A stretch of 64,000 bases of DNA from Luidia sarsii (GCA_949987565.1 OX465113.1:10216024-10280023); one strand, 5' to 3'. Shown: positions 11,750 through 23,164, counted from the stretch's first letter. The notes: generated by a model not told the origin, from the letters alone. Translations and numbers: made by a program.

Positions 11750-12026
11750 GGACCTTTCCCATGAAATATGCCAATTGGACCTGGCGCATGCGCTTTACTA
11801 AATTGGTGGGCAAGCGGGAGGCCAACCAATCATAGTCTTCCACGGGAGCGCGTGCGCGCGTTCCTTCGCACTAACTGTTCGTTGATTGGCTATTCGTGCG
11901 GTGATTGGCTATTCAGTGTCTCCTGTGCGCGTATTTCGAAACCTGCACGCCACGCGCACTCGTTTGCCAACCAATTTAGTAAAGCGCATGCGTAAGGTCT
12001 AATTTGCATATTTCATGGAAAAGGCC
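11750..12026. mobile_element. 277 bp MITE with ~55 bp TIRs
   Basis: The ends GGACCTTTCCCATGAAATATG and CATATTTCATGGAAAAGGCCC mirror each other, and pairing continues through GCGCATGCGCTTTACTAAATT. The paralogue at 11225/11226 lacks the insert, which supports the boundaries. Inside are two NRF1-like GCGCATGCGC/GCGCATGCG sites and several CCAAT boxes (GATTGGCTATT twice). A target duplication is not obvious. No ORF for a transposase. Confidence 0.8.
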
Positions 12027-12435
12027 CGTTACGGGGTGACAGGCGAGGAGGGGAGACGTTTCCAGCGCGTACTCCTACATGTATATAGCCTACACCCGTC
12101 AGACGGATCCCGGGTGGGGGGTCGATAAGGGGAAAAAAGGGGAAAATCGCCGAGATCCGGACCGTCCCAACTGCTAAAGGTCGCATCCATTCCAATCAAC
12201 GTCGACGGCATCTCGCGCCTCTCAGCTCACATCAGCCGCGGGCCGGAGGTGTTGCGGGAGAACGAGGACGCGGCTCCGGAGCGGGACTTTCCTGATCCTG
12301 TCATCGCCTTGAACCAGAATCTTCTCCCAGACGAAGGATGTGACGCGTGCTGGCATTTCGGAGCGTGTTGTATCGTGACCCCATGCAACGTTATATGCTC
12401 GGGTTAGCTACAGGCTCTGCAGATACGCGTGGTTG
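12027..12435. other. No feature recognised
   Basis: The first ~16 bases continue the family H copy (GGGTGACAGG). The rest shows no recognised feature. Confidence 0.4.
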
Positions 12436-12690
<255 letters not shown>

Positions 12691-13100
12691 GACGCTGGAA
12701 TCTAGTATTTTTTACCTTCAGTGTCGGTGGTTATTTATAGTGGCTCAAAAAAAAAGATCTTAGGGTCACATATTATATGCCTACACGTTACTGAACCAAA
12801 CATGACCGCTGTTAGTGCATACATTGCAAATATCAAGACCCCACAGGTAAAGTCACACACTATTCGACTCGCACAAGCCCGCTTTTAAGCTGAACCAAGC
12901 TGCTCAATTGCCATGTATACGTTACGAAATTCCACGACCGACGAAACGGTGTTATACTATAGTAGTAGTACGAGGGATATTGCAGTTGGGCCCACCAATT
13001 TATACGTGGCAGCACTCACGGATAATGCTCTTAACTTCAACACGCTGATATATCAAAGAGAAATCTGAATTATTCACAAGGGATAGGGCCTATATATCTG
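12691..13100. other. No feature recognised
   Basis: Mixed sequence between the microsatellite and a family G copy. No exon or RNA signal. Confidence 0.4.
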
Positions 13101-13172
13101 CCTGACGTTTCGATCCCAGCAGGACTCTTCTCTGCTTTTGAGAAAGGTCCTGCTAGGATTGAAACTTCAGAC
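13101..13172. repeat. Family G hairpin repeat
   Basis: Left arm CCTGACGTTTCGATCCCAGC and right arm GAGAAAGGTCCTGCTAGGAT form a hairpin. The following ATTTGCATTTTGGTAATTTTA is the outer part of the family's long arm, also seen after 22565. Confidence 0.8.
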
Positions 13173-14379
13173 CCTCCTAGTCGTAAATTTTGGTATTTGC
13201 ATTTTGGTAATTTTACTTGTCAGTAGGGACTAAGCAGTTTTGCAATACCTTTTACATATTTAATACTCGAGTGATAATTGCGTGAAATCTTCACAATTAA
13301 CTTTTCTCTAAGCTTGTACGTATATCTGCAATAGGCCTACCTTTATATCGTGGTTTATAGCTCACCGATTCGACCTTTCCATACATTATACATCACACAC
13401 CACGACGGGGAGTCCATGTGCGTATAGTCACATTACGTAAAAGTGCAGAGAAGTATCTATGAATGATTCAACGGCGGGTTCGTCGTGTTTTTTTGTGTGC
13501 AAATTTGATGGCCAAAATTGCAAATTTGATGGCCAAAGACCCATAGGAAATACCGTGCTTTGATGATGGAGGCTTTCTCGATGGAGTGTCATAACGATAC
13601 ACAATGCTCCACACGAGAGCCATGAATATACCAAATAAATATACCAATACTGGCGCACGCCACATGCCGCATGTGTTGTTAATCACAGTGACGTCCTTTC
13701 TTATATATAGCTAGCCAATTCGCAGGCGCCTATACCTTTGAACAAATCCCTGGGTGACATTTGGTGGAGACACCCACGCACTCCCCCCCTACCCTCCATT
13801 TCCCCGACGGAAATCCCAGCAGGCTCCTCTAATTTATTGACTAATCGCATTGTGTATTCAGCCGTACACTTACGCACACACCCAAGCCTTGCACACTGTC
13901 TCCGTTACGGGATTGTATTTCCTCCGCCCAGGCCACGCTGTGTTTTATTTCCTGTACTTTTTGCCGGGGCAAAGTCTCTTCGCACCTTTTTTCTCTCCCC
14001 ATCTCCGTTCACCTGACGGAAGGTATCGCCATTCAATGGCAGATTCACTTTGTGATAGGACTTGCACCACAGGCTGACGTAACCCATGCAGCGCTTGACA
14101 GTGCGTTTGCAAAAGACTGTGTATCCGCAGCTCTTCAAGAAATTCAGATATCGATTTAAAAGTGTCTGTATTATGTGGGGGGAGGGGTAATGACAGCCGG
14201 CCTAAAAATAACTATTTCTGTGATATTCGGAAGAAAAATAGCGAACGGGAGAAGAGGATAGGAGCGGAAGAGATTGAACGGTGGTGTGGCATACACTGGC
14301 TCGATTGGTATGGTTCCATGTGGTATTCATGTATAACCCTAACCATGGATTCCATGAACGAAATTTAAGAGTTCCACAT
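13173..14379. other. No gene; one 21 bp tandem duplication
   Basis: GCAAATTTGATGGCCAAA is duplicated in tandem at 13499-13540. TAGGCCTA occurs at 13332-13339. No exon recognised. Confidence 0.45.
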
Positions 14380-14518
14380 TTGATTTCACCAAACCCATCG
14401 TAACTTAAGACGATGAGCGATGCACAGAAACCGTACGGCCTGTCACATCTTACAATGGGGGTTATCCATCGTAAGTTGAGTTACGATGCAATGGTAAAGT
14501 TTGGTGAAATTCACCCTA
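14380..14518 (-). repeat. Family C repeat, single copy
   Basis: It runs from GATTTCACCAAACCCATCGT to TGGTGAAATTCACC, so its ends are inverted. Inside are GACGATGAGCGATGCACAGA and CCATCGTAAGTTGAGTTACG. It matches, in the opposite orientation, the tandem copies at 17249-17700 and the copy at 27013-27175. Likely non-autonomous DNA element. Confidence 0.75.
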
Positions 14519-15450
14519 GTGCTGCAACTAACTTTACGTGCGGCATCATTATGAGCGATAGAAATAGGCCTACATATTTGCGTTATTGTAGTAGATAAGT
14601 ATCACCAATGGATTAAATATTACCACTCGGACGATTTTAATGCGAAGGAGGCTGAAAGAATAGATGGAAATATTACCACAAAAATATCTAATACCGCTGT
14701 AGTCCATCATCCGATGTAATACGAAACGTTGCCAGACTTCGTAGCGACTAGAATGACCAGTCATTCAAACGGTCACCCTTCGACTCCTAGAAAGACCACT
14801 CTGAAAATAATGCAGGATGGTTTACTTTGGGGTTTAAATGTGGTTGTTGTTCTGCATCGAATTGAAAAGGAATTTTTTTAACGCGCGCCGAAAATAGCTG
14901 AGCATCTATTTGTATCCATCCCAAATAATGAAGCTATTCATCTTGAAATGTCATTGTTTCCTTGGAAAATAATTATCATGATTTATTATCTTAGCGTCAT
15001 ATTCGTCTGGATGCCATATTATTGTAACGGTGCTGTACTTTTTGTTTGTAATTTTCAGATCGGCAACGCCGCCCACATATTTAAGCCTCCGGGGTGCAGT
15101 CAATAGAGAGACAGAGAGACAGAGAGGGTTGGGGGAACAGTTTAGAAAAATAATGCACTTAGTGGACGAACCCAGAGCATTATACAGTAGTTATTACAAG
15201 GGGAAGTTACACAGAAATGAACTAAAAGCCTTTTGATTGTCAACGCAGAGAGAGAGAGAGAGAGAGTAAGAGACAGAAATCCCTTGAATCAATGGTCACA
15301 TTACGAGGGTTGATTGCTGAAATCGACACTAAGGAGGGAAGAATCTCGTTTGGTGTGGGTTGTGGTGAGAGAAAAAAAACCAACGAAGCGCCCGCATGCA
15401 TTATAATGGGCATTCGACGAAAAGTGCACTCAGTGCGTCGCGTGTGTGGT
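14519..15450. other. No gene; short GA repeats
   Basis: (GAGA)n tracts at about 15100-15125 and 15246-15270. TAGGCCTA at 14565-14572. No exon recognised. Confidence 0.45.
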
Positions 15451-16340
15451 GAAGTAGTCAGTGCACGGATCTGAGCGCTGTTGTGATGTACGTCATGCTA
15501 CCCACTCGCGATGGGTCCGAACGCGGAGGGTCTCTTTACTCCAAAGTCCTTCTCGTACACGTTCAAGTGCGAGGTTTGTACTGCGTGGGCGGGTTCCAAC
15601 ACGAAGAACCCCCCCTCGCGATCGTTCCCCTACCACCGGGCCAGCCCTGTGTATATACCGGTTCCTCCCCCTCCCCCGACCCCATTTCATAGCCCCGGAC
15701 CGGACGAAAGGTGCTCAACGGGGGTCGCTGCCATGCCAACGGCTACGAGATCCCACACAAGCTCAGCCGGCGAGTTGAGGGGGATTTTCCGAGGACCGCT
15801 CGCGGTATATCGATGTCAGTCTCTCACATTCACTGCAGCAATACCCGGTTGGAGGGGTAGGGGGGGGTCGAAGCATGCGCCATCCTCTCGTGGTATTTAG
15901 CGCGATCTCCGAGAAGGGGCTACTTTCCCACCGTACCCCGTCCCGTTCTCTTGCCGGCTGCTGTGTCCCACACACCCCGGGGGACGCCACTCCAACGCGC
16001 CCGGCCCCCGGGGGCCTGTTTACAGCTGACGTACAGAAATCCATCCGATGCCATGGCAACCGCACTTTTATGAAGATCCTGTGAACGAGAGGTAGGATGG
16101 GGGGGAGTATACGGGTGATGAGGAATCGAGCCCGCCTCCCCCCGCCCCGCCCACGTCACTCCTATCCCTTCCTCCCCCCTCCCCCTCCTCCTCACTCCCT
16201 CTCATCTGTTGGTCTCGCACACGATCCTCCTGACGCTTTCGTACACCCTTCCAGGCCGGTTATTCGGCTCCATGGCAACAGTGATGCAACGATACGGTTG
16301 CCATGGAGACGGCTCGGGGAATCAATACCCATACATGCAT
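15451..16340. promoter_or_regulatory. GC-rich region with cluster of three RFX X-box motifs
   Basis: GATGCCATGGCAACC (16047-16061), GGCTCCATGGCAACA (16266-16280) and GGTTGCCATGGAGAC (16296-16310) all resemble the RFX X-box built on CCATGG. The region is GC- and CpG-rich with C/T-rich stretches, as expected for a TATA-less promoter. Many overlapping ORFs exist but none is recognisable. A nearby ciliary gene is possible but no exon is visible. Confidence 0.4.
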
Positions 16341-16422
16341 GGGCCGGTCTCGGCTAGGCGGGTAATTCCCCGGGTCATAGGGTACTTAACCCAAGCAGCC
16401 GAAGAAGCCCTCAAACTTTCCT

Positions 16423-16446
16423 CCCCCCCAAAAAAAAAAAAAAAAA
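16423..16446. repeat. C7-A17 homopolymer junction
   Basis: A run of C passes directly into a run of A. Similar junctions occur at 40000-40041 and, as T-G, at 31221-31251. Confidence 0.8.
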
Positions 16447-16499
16447 TAACATAAAAATAAATATACATAAATCTATACTAACAGTGATATAGAAAAATG

Positions 16500-16735
16500 T
16501 TACGAACTGCTTACTGACTAAAATTACCGAAATGCAAATCTCTAAATTATCTATACTAATGAAAACAATAACTATTCAAGTTAATACAAAAACTGCTCAC
16601 TGACTAAAATGGTCTGCAATACATAAATCTCAAAAGTTAGAGGGCCTGGCGTTTCGATCCTAGCAGGACCTTTCTCTTTTCGTTTGAGAAAGGTCCTGCT
16701 AGGATCGAAACGTCAGGCCCTGTAACTTTTGACTA
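16500..16735. repeat. Family G repeat with extended arm
   Basis: The hairpin core is 16642-16720 (GGGCCTGGCGTTTCGATCCT mirrored by AGGATCGAAACGTCAGGCCC). Upstream, GCTTACTGACTAAAAT ... ATGCAAATCTC appears twice (16509 and 16592). This is the outer arm of the family. An A-rich stretch follows to about 16830. Confidence 0.8.
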
Positions 16736-16830
16736 AATAAATTAAAAAAAACAATAAAAAACAATAAAAATAAAACATAATTAAAATAATTAAAAATAAA
16801 TAAATAAAAATAATTAAAAATAAACATCAC

Positions 16831-17248
16831 AACTCCTGATATTCCAAGGCGGGTTTTTTGTTTGTTATGCTGCTAAGTGAGTTTATAAAAAAAATTGGGT
16901 GCTGATCAGAGCTCGGAGATAAGATAGACCGTTTGTAGTACCCAAAACGGTCTACGTAGACCGTTCAGACACAACTAGATACACCCTTTTCAGTTTAAAC
17001 CGAAGATAGACCACTTTGAGTACGGTGTCTGAACGACCCCAGTGGGTCTGCATTTCGCGGAGCAGACACCTCGGGAAACCAGAGGAAGACGGATGGGCCG
17101 GCCGTCTGGTGATGCAAACGGATATATGGGAGAGAGAGCGAGAGAACAGACTGGCGGTAGGCTGGGGATAGGAGAGAGGGACCGCTGAGGTTTGTAACGA
17201 ACCCCAGCCGACACGGTCGCTGTGGGAGCTGTGCCTCGGGCGTCCAGT
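16831..17248. other. No gene recognised
   Basis: GGTCTACGTAGACC (16951-16964) forms a small palindrome. ORFs on the minus strand have no recognised product. Confidence 0.4.
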
Positions 17249-17700
17249 GGGGGTGGATTTCACAGTGCCTTGCGATGAATCGTATACCTCAACTCACGAT
17301 TGGTAAGCCATCGTGACTTGAGATAGGCCGTATGGTTTCTGCGCATCGCTCATTATCTTGCGATTGATTGAAAGTTACGATGGGTTTGATGAAATCAAAG
17401 CTAGGGCTGGAATTCACAAAGCCTTACCGATGAATCGTAACTCAACTTACAGTGGATATAATCCATTGTCAGTTGGGACAGGCCATAGGTTTCTGTGCAT
17501 CGCTCATCGTCTTGCGATTGCTCGTAAGGTATACGATGAATTGGATGAAATCGACCACTTGGTGGATTTCACAAAGCCTCAATCGTAATTCAACTTACGA
17601 TTGATAACCCATCCTGAGTTGTGTATGGTTTCTGTGCATCACTCATTGAGTTGCGATTGGATGTAAGTTACTATACGATGGGTCTGATGGAATCGACAGC
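17249..17700 (+). repeat. Family C repeat, three tandem copies
   Basis: Three diverged units of about 150 bp start at 17249, 17405 and 17566. Each runs from GGATTTCACAAAGCC-like words through GTTTCTGTGCATCGCTCAT to GATGGGTTTGATGAAATCGA. Divergence between units suggests an old tandem array. Confidence 0.8.
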
Positions 17701-18930
17701 AACTATGACGTATCGACATTTTGCGTATACGAAAAAGTAACGGAAAGAAAAAAAATCAGTCCACAACGGCATCACTGAGCACAAAGCAATCTACGCCATT
17801 TCTGATTGTTTTGTTTCGATATCAGTGATATATTTCCCTATTTAGGGAGAAACATTAAAATATGCCTGTCCTCGTGTTTACACGATTCCTGCATATCTCT
17901 CATTCTCAATTTAAACCGATTCTGCCTTTGAGGAAGGTCACGCTAGCACTCACGAAACGTAGGACCCTCGATAATGTTGATACAGTATTAAAGTTAAAAA
18001 CAACAGGGTACAACTATAAGGTAATGTGTTATTAATTTATTGCGAACATAAGGAACTCGTTTCCAGACCACTTGGGTTTTTTTTTCTCCCAACCGACGGT
18101 CAGTACTGGAGTAAGATAGAAAACTAGGGCTTTCTTGTCGGAGAGAATTCTTCATTTCTGGTCGATCCACCCCAGGGGGCCTAACACGTCTTAACGTGTC
18201 TGAAAACCCTCAGTTTTGATTTAAGAGGGAACAAAATTCAGGAACCAGGGTCTAACATAGACGACGCAAAGCCCACGCCCGCTGGCCAGAGACCACACGA
18301 CAGTCCGACGTGACTAGATAAACAGGGTTTCAAGTTTCGTGAAAATCCGAAGTTTTAGATAATCCTTTTTTTTTTCATCTTTTGTGCTATTAGGACATCT
18401 TGTATCAATTTAAGTGTTTTTCCGCGTGCGGTGACACGTTGATTTAGAATTACACACGTGGGCTTTGCCCACACAGCCACGACTACTGCAATGTCTTACA
18501 AGGACGCGCTTATCACCTCAAAAGATATTGTTTTTCGAAGGATGCTCTTGCGTGGGTGCCGAAGAGAAATCTCTCAGATTTCAGAGAATTTGTTGGGAAC
18601 GCGCCAGCACATTGATTTTTAACCGGTGCGCCGTATACATGCGGATTACGGATTTTCATTCTTCTGCCCCCGACCGCCTAAAATAATGTATATAGGCCTA
18701 CTGAACTACGCCTTGACTTCTTTGTCTTCACGAGACGACGAATCCATTTATGCAGGAAAAAATATATATTTTTTTTTTAAATAGCGCAGGAGTGTTCTAA
18801 TGAGCAGTTTAAAAGTGTTCTTGTGATACCGGTAAGTTGCGCAGTGAGACGAACTACACATAAAGACAAGTGATATACTGATTTCCGTCTTAAGGTATGG
18901 TTTTATGTAACAGATACCTCCTTATACAAA
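17701..18930. other. No gene; family G scrap at 17925-17975
   Basis: TCTGCCTTTGAGGAAGGTCA ... ACGAAACGTAGGACCC is a degraded family G arm. TAGGCCTA lies at 18693-18700. No exon was recognised. Confidence 0.45.
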
Positions 18931-19670
18931 GGATATCTACCTTAACGATATTTACCTTCTCATCAAACGATATTTACCTTCTCACAAAACGATATTTACC
19001 TTCTCATCAAACGATATTTACCTTCTCATCAAACGATATTTACCTTCTCATCAAACGATATTTACCTTCTTATCAAGCGATATTTACCTTCTCATCAAAC
19101 GATATTTACCTTCTCATCAAACGATATTTACCTTCTTATCAAACGATATTTACCTTCTCATCAAGCGATATTTACCTTCTTATCAAGCGATATTTACCTT
19201 CTCATCAAACGATATTTACCTTCTCATCAAACGATATTTACCTTCTTATCAAACGATATTTACCTTCTCATCAAGCGATATTTACCTTCTTATCAAGCGA
19301 TATTTACCTTCTCATCAAACGATATTTACCTTCTTATCAAGCGATATTTACCTTCTTATCAAGCGATATTTACCTTCTCATCAAGCGATATCTACGTTCT
19401 CATCAAACTATATTCACCTTCTCATCAATGATATTTACCTTCTTATCAATCGATATTCACCTTCTCATCAAACGATATCTACCTTCTAATCAAGTGATAT
19501 TCGCCTTCTCATCAATCGATATCTACCTTCTCATCAAACTATATTCACCTTCTCATCAATGATATTCACATTCTCATAAAACGATATTCACCACGATAAC
19601 AAGCGATATTCACATTCTCATCAAACGATATTCACATTCTCATCAAACGATATTCACCTTCTCATCAAAC
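18931..19670 (+). repeat. 22 bp minisatellite (~33 units) with 110 bp higher-order repeat
   Basis: The unit is GATATTTACCTTCTCATCAAAC with a TTATCAAGC variant. Because 22 is not a multiple of three, the reading frame returns every 66 bp and gives a 22-residue period. The 221-residue ORF here is a by-product. 19091-19200 and 19201-19310 are identical 110 bp blocks of five units. Units become diverged toward the right edge (TTCACCTTC, TTCACATTC forms). Confidence 0.95.
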
Positions 19671-19967
19671 AACTTCCGTTAGGAGGGGGAAATGTGCGGT
19701 ACCAAGTAATACCCCGTGGATATATAAAGGGCACCTATATAGTGGGATGTGTCAGAATTATTTAGTACCGGGGTTCTTCAGCACCGTGATTCTTGGGCGT
19801 TGCACCCGTCACCGTTTCTTCTGTTCACTCGGAGATGACGTGAATGGCTGCTGTGCTGGGGGAACGTATACACACCCTCGCCACAAGGGTGTGCCTCTTT
19901 CCCGTCTCGTAACTCAAACAAATCATTCATGTGCATGGGTTCATTTCTACTCCCTAGACTGTGATAA

Positions 19968-20337
19968 TTAAAGCCCCTACACAACATTGGTAAGATCGAA
20001 AAACAGAAATGTTCACAGATTTGCATGCAACTCATACAGTTTGAAGATTGTTATAGTAGAAACCTCTCTCTGAAATACTTCTGCCTAAAATGTTGTATTT
20101 TGGGAGAAATGAGTAAAAGAAATAGTCTCAACGAGATCTAAAATATTTTTCGAAACAGTACGGCGTTGAATGCTGCATTTTCGCGAAACAAATAAATTGG
20201 TTTTCACGATTTTCTCGAGACTCTGTTGGCGGATTGAGCTGAAATTTTCACAGGTGTGCTATTTCACGCATATGTTGGATCAGACAACGTATGGATGCTA
20301 TTCTTTGACCACGACCAGTGTTGTATCGGGCCTTTAA
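19968..20337 (+). mobile_element. Family A TTAA-flanked MITE, copy 1
   Basis: Flanked by TTAA on both sides. The left end AAGCCCCTACACAACATTGG is mirrored imperfectly by the right end CCAGTGTTGTATCGGGCCTT. About 370 bp, no transposase. The TTAA target fits the piggyBac superfamily, although the ends lack the usual CCC start; that assignment is inference. Five more copies are in the window. Confidence 0.85.
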
Positions 20338-20397
20338 AGTATAGGCCTACCTGTAATACATGACTTTCTTCTTCTTCTTTTTGAATAGCATGGAGAA

Positions 20398-20443
20398 TTT
20401 GACTGGACCAGGACTGTAGAACTCTATAGACGGTCCAGTCAAA
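20398..20443. repeat. Small hairpin, 12 bp stem
   Basis: TTTGACTGGACC (20398-20409) pairs with GGTCCAGTCAAA (20432-20443), with weaker pairing outside (AATAGCA / TGCTATT). TAGGCCTA lies just upstream at 20342-20349. Nothing else seen up to 20829. Confidence 0.55.
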
Positions 20444-20829
20444 GTTTCTTTGCTATTTTCGCAAATGTTTCAACATTTCCCAGGCAGCTTCCCTTTTACT
20501 TCGTTTGTTTTTTTCTTCGTGCAAACAAATATGCAATCATCTTATCGACTTCATTGCAAAAATGCAAACCTCCAAAATTCTGGAGAGCTTAACATTCACA
20601 GGGGATTTCCCCGAGGCGATTTTTATTATAATTTGTATTTTCGTCGACAGTATGTTTTATATGCATGTACATTCTTCTTTCAGGCCTGACATTTTGTGTA
20701 TTATCATTTTTGTATAGTGCAGGGTTGCAATGGTATAATATCAATTCTGACCAACTCGTGAGCAGGGGCCTGGCATTAGGCTCAGTCGGATTATAATTCG
20801 TCGACTGACCCGGGTCGACTCAGTGCTAT

Positions 20830-21375
20830 CTCCCTCTCAGTCTGTCTGTCTGCCTCTCTGTTTCTCTGTATGTCTGTCTTTGGAAATGTGTCTGCCTTTC
20901 TCTGTGTTTGCCTTTCTGTCTGTGTGTCTTTGAGTGTCTGAATGTCTGTCTGTCTGTCTGTATCTCTGTCTCTCTGTCTCTCTGTCTGTCTGTATCTTTC
21001 TCTGTCTCTTCCTGTCTTTGCCTATGGTCTGCATTTCTGTCTGTGTGTTTGCCTGTCTGTGTGTGTCTGTCTGATTGGCTGTCCGTCTGTCTGTCTGTCT
21101 CTTCCTCTGTCTCTTCCTGTCTTTGCCTATGGTCTGCCTTTCTGTCTGTGTGTTTGCCTGTCTGTATATGGGTGTCAGTCTGTCTTTGTGTATCTTTGTG
21201 TCTGCCTGTCTCAATTATTCTCTCGTCTCTCTCCCTCTGTCCCTCACCCTCTATCTCTCTCTCTCTCTCTTTCCATACCCTCTTTCTCTCTCCTCCTTGA
21301 TCTCTCTCTCACTCTTAATCTACCCCCTCTCTCTTTCCATCTCCCCTCTTCCCTCTCTCTCTTTCGCGGAGGCTG
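20830..21375. repeat. TCTG/CT microsatellite tract
   Basis: TCTG-, TCTC- and CTGT-based repeats, passing into CT-rich sequence after about 21215. A segment with CTCTTCCTGTCTTTGCCTAT is itself duplicated (about 21004 and 21108). ORFs on both strands are repeat artefacts. Confidence 0.95.
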
Positions 21376-21960
21376 ACGTCTGACGGTACAGCGAAGCCGA
21401 CTACCCTGCTAAAAAAGCGGGCGCCGCAATAATATGACCAGTGATACAAAAACAATACGGCGCTGAAGTCTGAGCCCGGGCGAAAGCGGATTATAGCTTC
21501 ATCAATGCACGGACAGAATTGAATTCACATTGAGCCTCAGACGACCACAGTAGAGTGCCACGAAGGTCTCCGACACGGTGGATAGCAGCGAAGGTAACGT
21601 GATCATTAATTTTTGTCTATATATAGAGAGCATAATTCTCGTTCCCACTGGTTATTCCCGAGGAAAAGGTATAGATGAGATGCAATGTGCAGAGTCTGAG
21701 GTGGAATTCGGGCGCGCGCGTTCTCTGCTGTATACGTGAACAACCCTGGCGTAGAGGTGGTGGTACATGGTGTGTGCATGGAGGAATCCCTTTTTATTCC
21801 TCCATGGTGTGTGTGATCCTGTTTCGAGTGCAGCGTTCTTGGGTCACGTGTGGTTCGAGAGCGCGAGAACAAGGCTCGCGCTTGGTCAAGAACAGACCGC
21901 CCCGAACTCGACCTGAGAAAACGCTCCGTGGACGACCCCGGTTGCGATGAAGATTCAGAA
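21376..21960. other. No gene; 11 bp-stem hairpin at 21777-21806
   Basis: CATGGAGGAAT and ATTCCTCCATG pair across an 8-base loop, with GTGTGTG flanks. No exon recognised. Confidence 0.45.
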
Positions 21961-22343
21961 TTAAAGGCCCAATACAACATTGGTAAAGGTCAAAAGATTG
22001 CCACAGTTTGTGTGGTAAACCATCAAACATCCCCAAAAAGCAATCCTGCGAAGGTTTTAGCTCAAATGGTGATCTGAGAAAGTAGAAAAGGGTATACCGT
22101 CACGGTTTTTGCACCATTCTGTAGTGTAAGAAACAGTTAATGACTTGCGAGTAATCAACTATTTGTCGATGTTTGAGTGAAGATTTCTAGGGAAGTAACA
22201 GCATCCCAGACCGTAAGATTTCAACATTATTATCATTATTATCATGATTATATCATGACCATCTGCAAACTGTGTTTAAATTAGAAGGAAATTTGTGGAC
22301 ATGCATGTTTTCCGATCTTCCCAATGTTGTATTGGGCCTTTAA
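21961..22343 (+). mobile_element. Family B TTAA-flanked MITE, copy 1
   Basis: TTAA on both sides. Left end AGGCCCAATACAACATTGG, right end CCCAATGTTGTATTGGGCCT. The interior is related to family A in reversed order: the B right end resembles the A left end. No ORF for a transposase. Confidence 0.85.
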
Positions 22344-22475
22344 ACCCGGGTCATCATCAGGCGGTGCGAGATCGAGAATGACCCCTCGTTTTCATCGAGT
22401 ACACGCTGACCTAAGTAACGCTGTGTTGTTCGGAGTATACCGCAAGGTATAAGACTGACAGTACACAATGTTAAT

Positions 22476-22565
22476 GGGCCTGACGTTTCGATCCTAGCAG
22501 GACCTTTCTCGAAGGCAGAACTCTGCCTTCGAGAAAGGTCCTGCTAGGATCGAAACGTCAGGCCC
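22476..22565. repeat. Family G 90 bp near-perfect palindrome
   Basis: Two 44-base arms (GGGCCTGACGTTTCGATCCT ... AAGGCAGA and its exact mirror) meet with a two-base centre. Best-preserved copy in the window. The outer arm TTTGAGATTTGCATTTTGG continues to about 22640 on the right. Sequence able to extrude a cruciform. Confidence 0.9.
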
Positions 22566-22727
22566 ACTAATTTTTGAGATTTGCATTTTGGTAATTTTAG
22601 TAAGTAAGCAATTTGCAACATTTGTGTATATCACTTTGTACACAATGTTGTATACTTATATCTCATGCATGGCGTTAATGCTGTATACTCTATTCAACTG
22701 CCTCCGGGCCGACCGATAATTTAAGAG

Positions 22728-22900
22728 GGCCTGACATTTCGATTCAAAGCAGAATGACAAAGACAAGAACATATAGGAAGGGGAGAGGCAATAAGATATA
22801 CGGGTGGCTAAACCGAGGGACAAATGAGGGAAGCCGACTCGGACAAAAATGAACGGGAGGGGCAGGGGGTGTATAGGGAGTAGTCCTTTCGTACTGGATA
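22728..22900. repeat. Family G left arm plus internal region
   Basis: GGGCCTGACATTTCGATTC then AAAGCAGAATGACAAAGACA, then AGGGGAGAGGCAATA. The internal words also follow the arm at 44188-44400, showing that a longer family member exists between the two arms. Confidence 0.65.
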
Positions 22901-23160
22901 ATACCCGATTCATCTGAACGAAAAAAAAACAGCATTCTTGGTAAAAAAAAAAATCCAGGGGAATGAACACGATTTCTATAGAGGCTTAATCCACGGCTTG
23001 ATATCATATCGATGGAATTGGCATTCATCCGTGACTTATCCCAACGAGTGTGCCAATACAGGAACGTGGCGATCGATAGAGCTCTCAAAGGGGGTCAGCC
23101 CTGATGTAAATGTCTCAGATCATCAGATACCGGTACTTATCTGCTTGCTGTCCCACACAT
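22901..23160. other. Possible upstream part of LINE fragment
   Basis: No independent feature. The LINE 3' piece starting near 23160 may extend into here, but the reading frame is not recognisable. Confidence 0.3.
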
Positions 23161-23164
23161 CCAT

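Noticed and set aside
18897..19562. 221-residue ORF with regular 22-residue repeats, resembling a repeat protein
   Set aside because: The 22 bp DNA unit explains the period exactly and the frame cycles through all three phases.
18931..19670. Possible CRISPR-like array
   Set aside because: Units are contiguous with no unique spacers; this is a minisatellite in eukaryotic DNA.
20837..21383. Overlapping ORFs on both strands of the TCTG tract
   Set aside because: Simple repeat translations with no domain.
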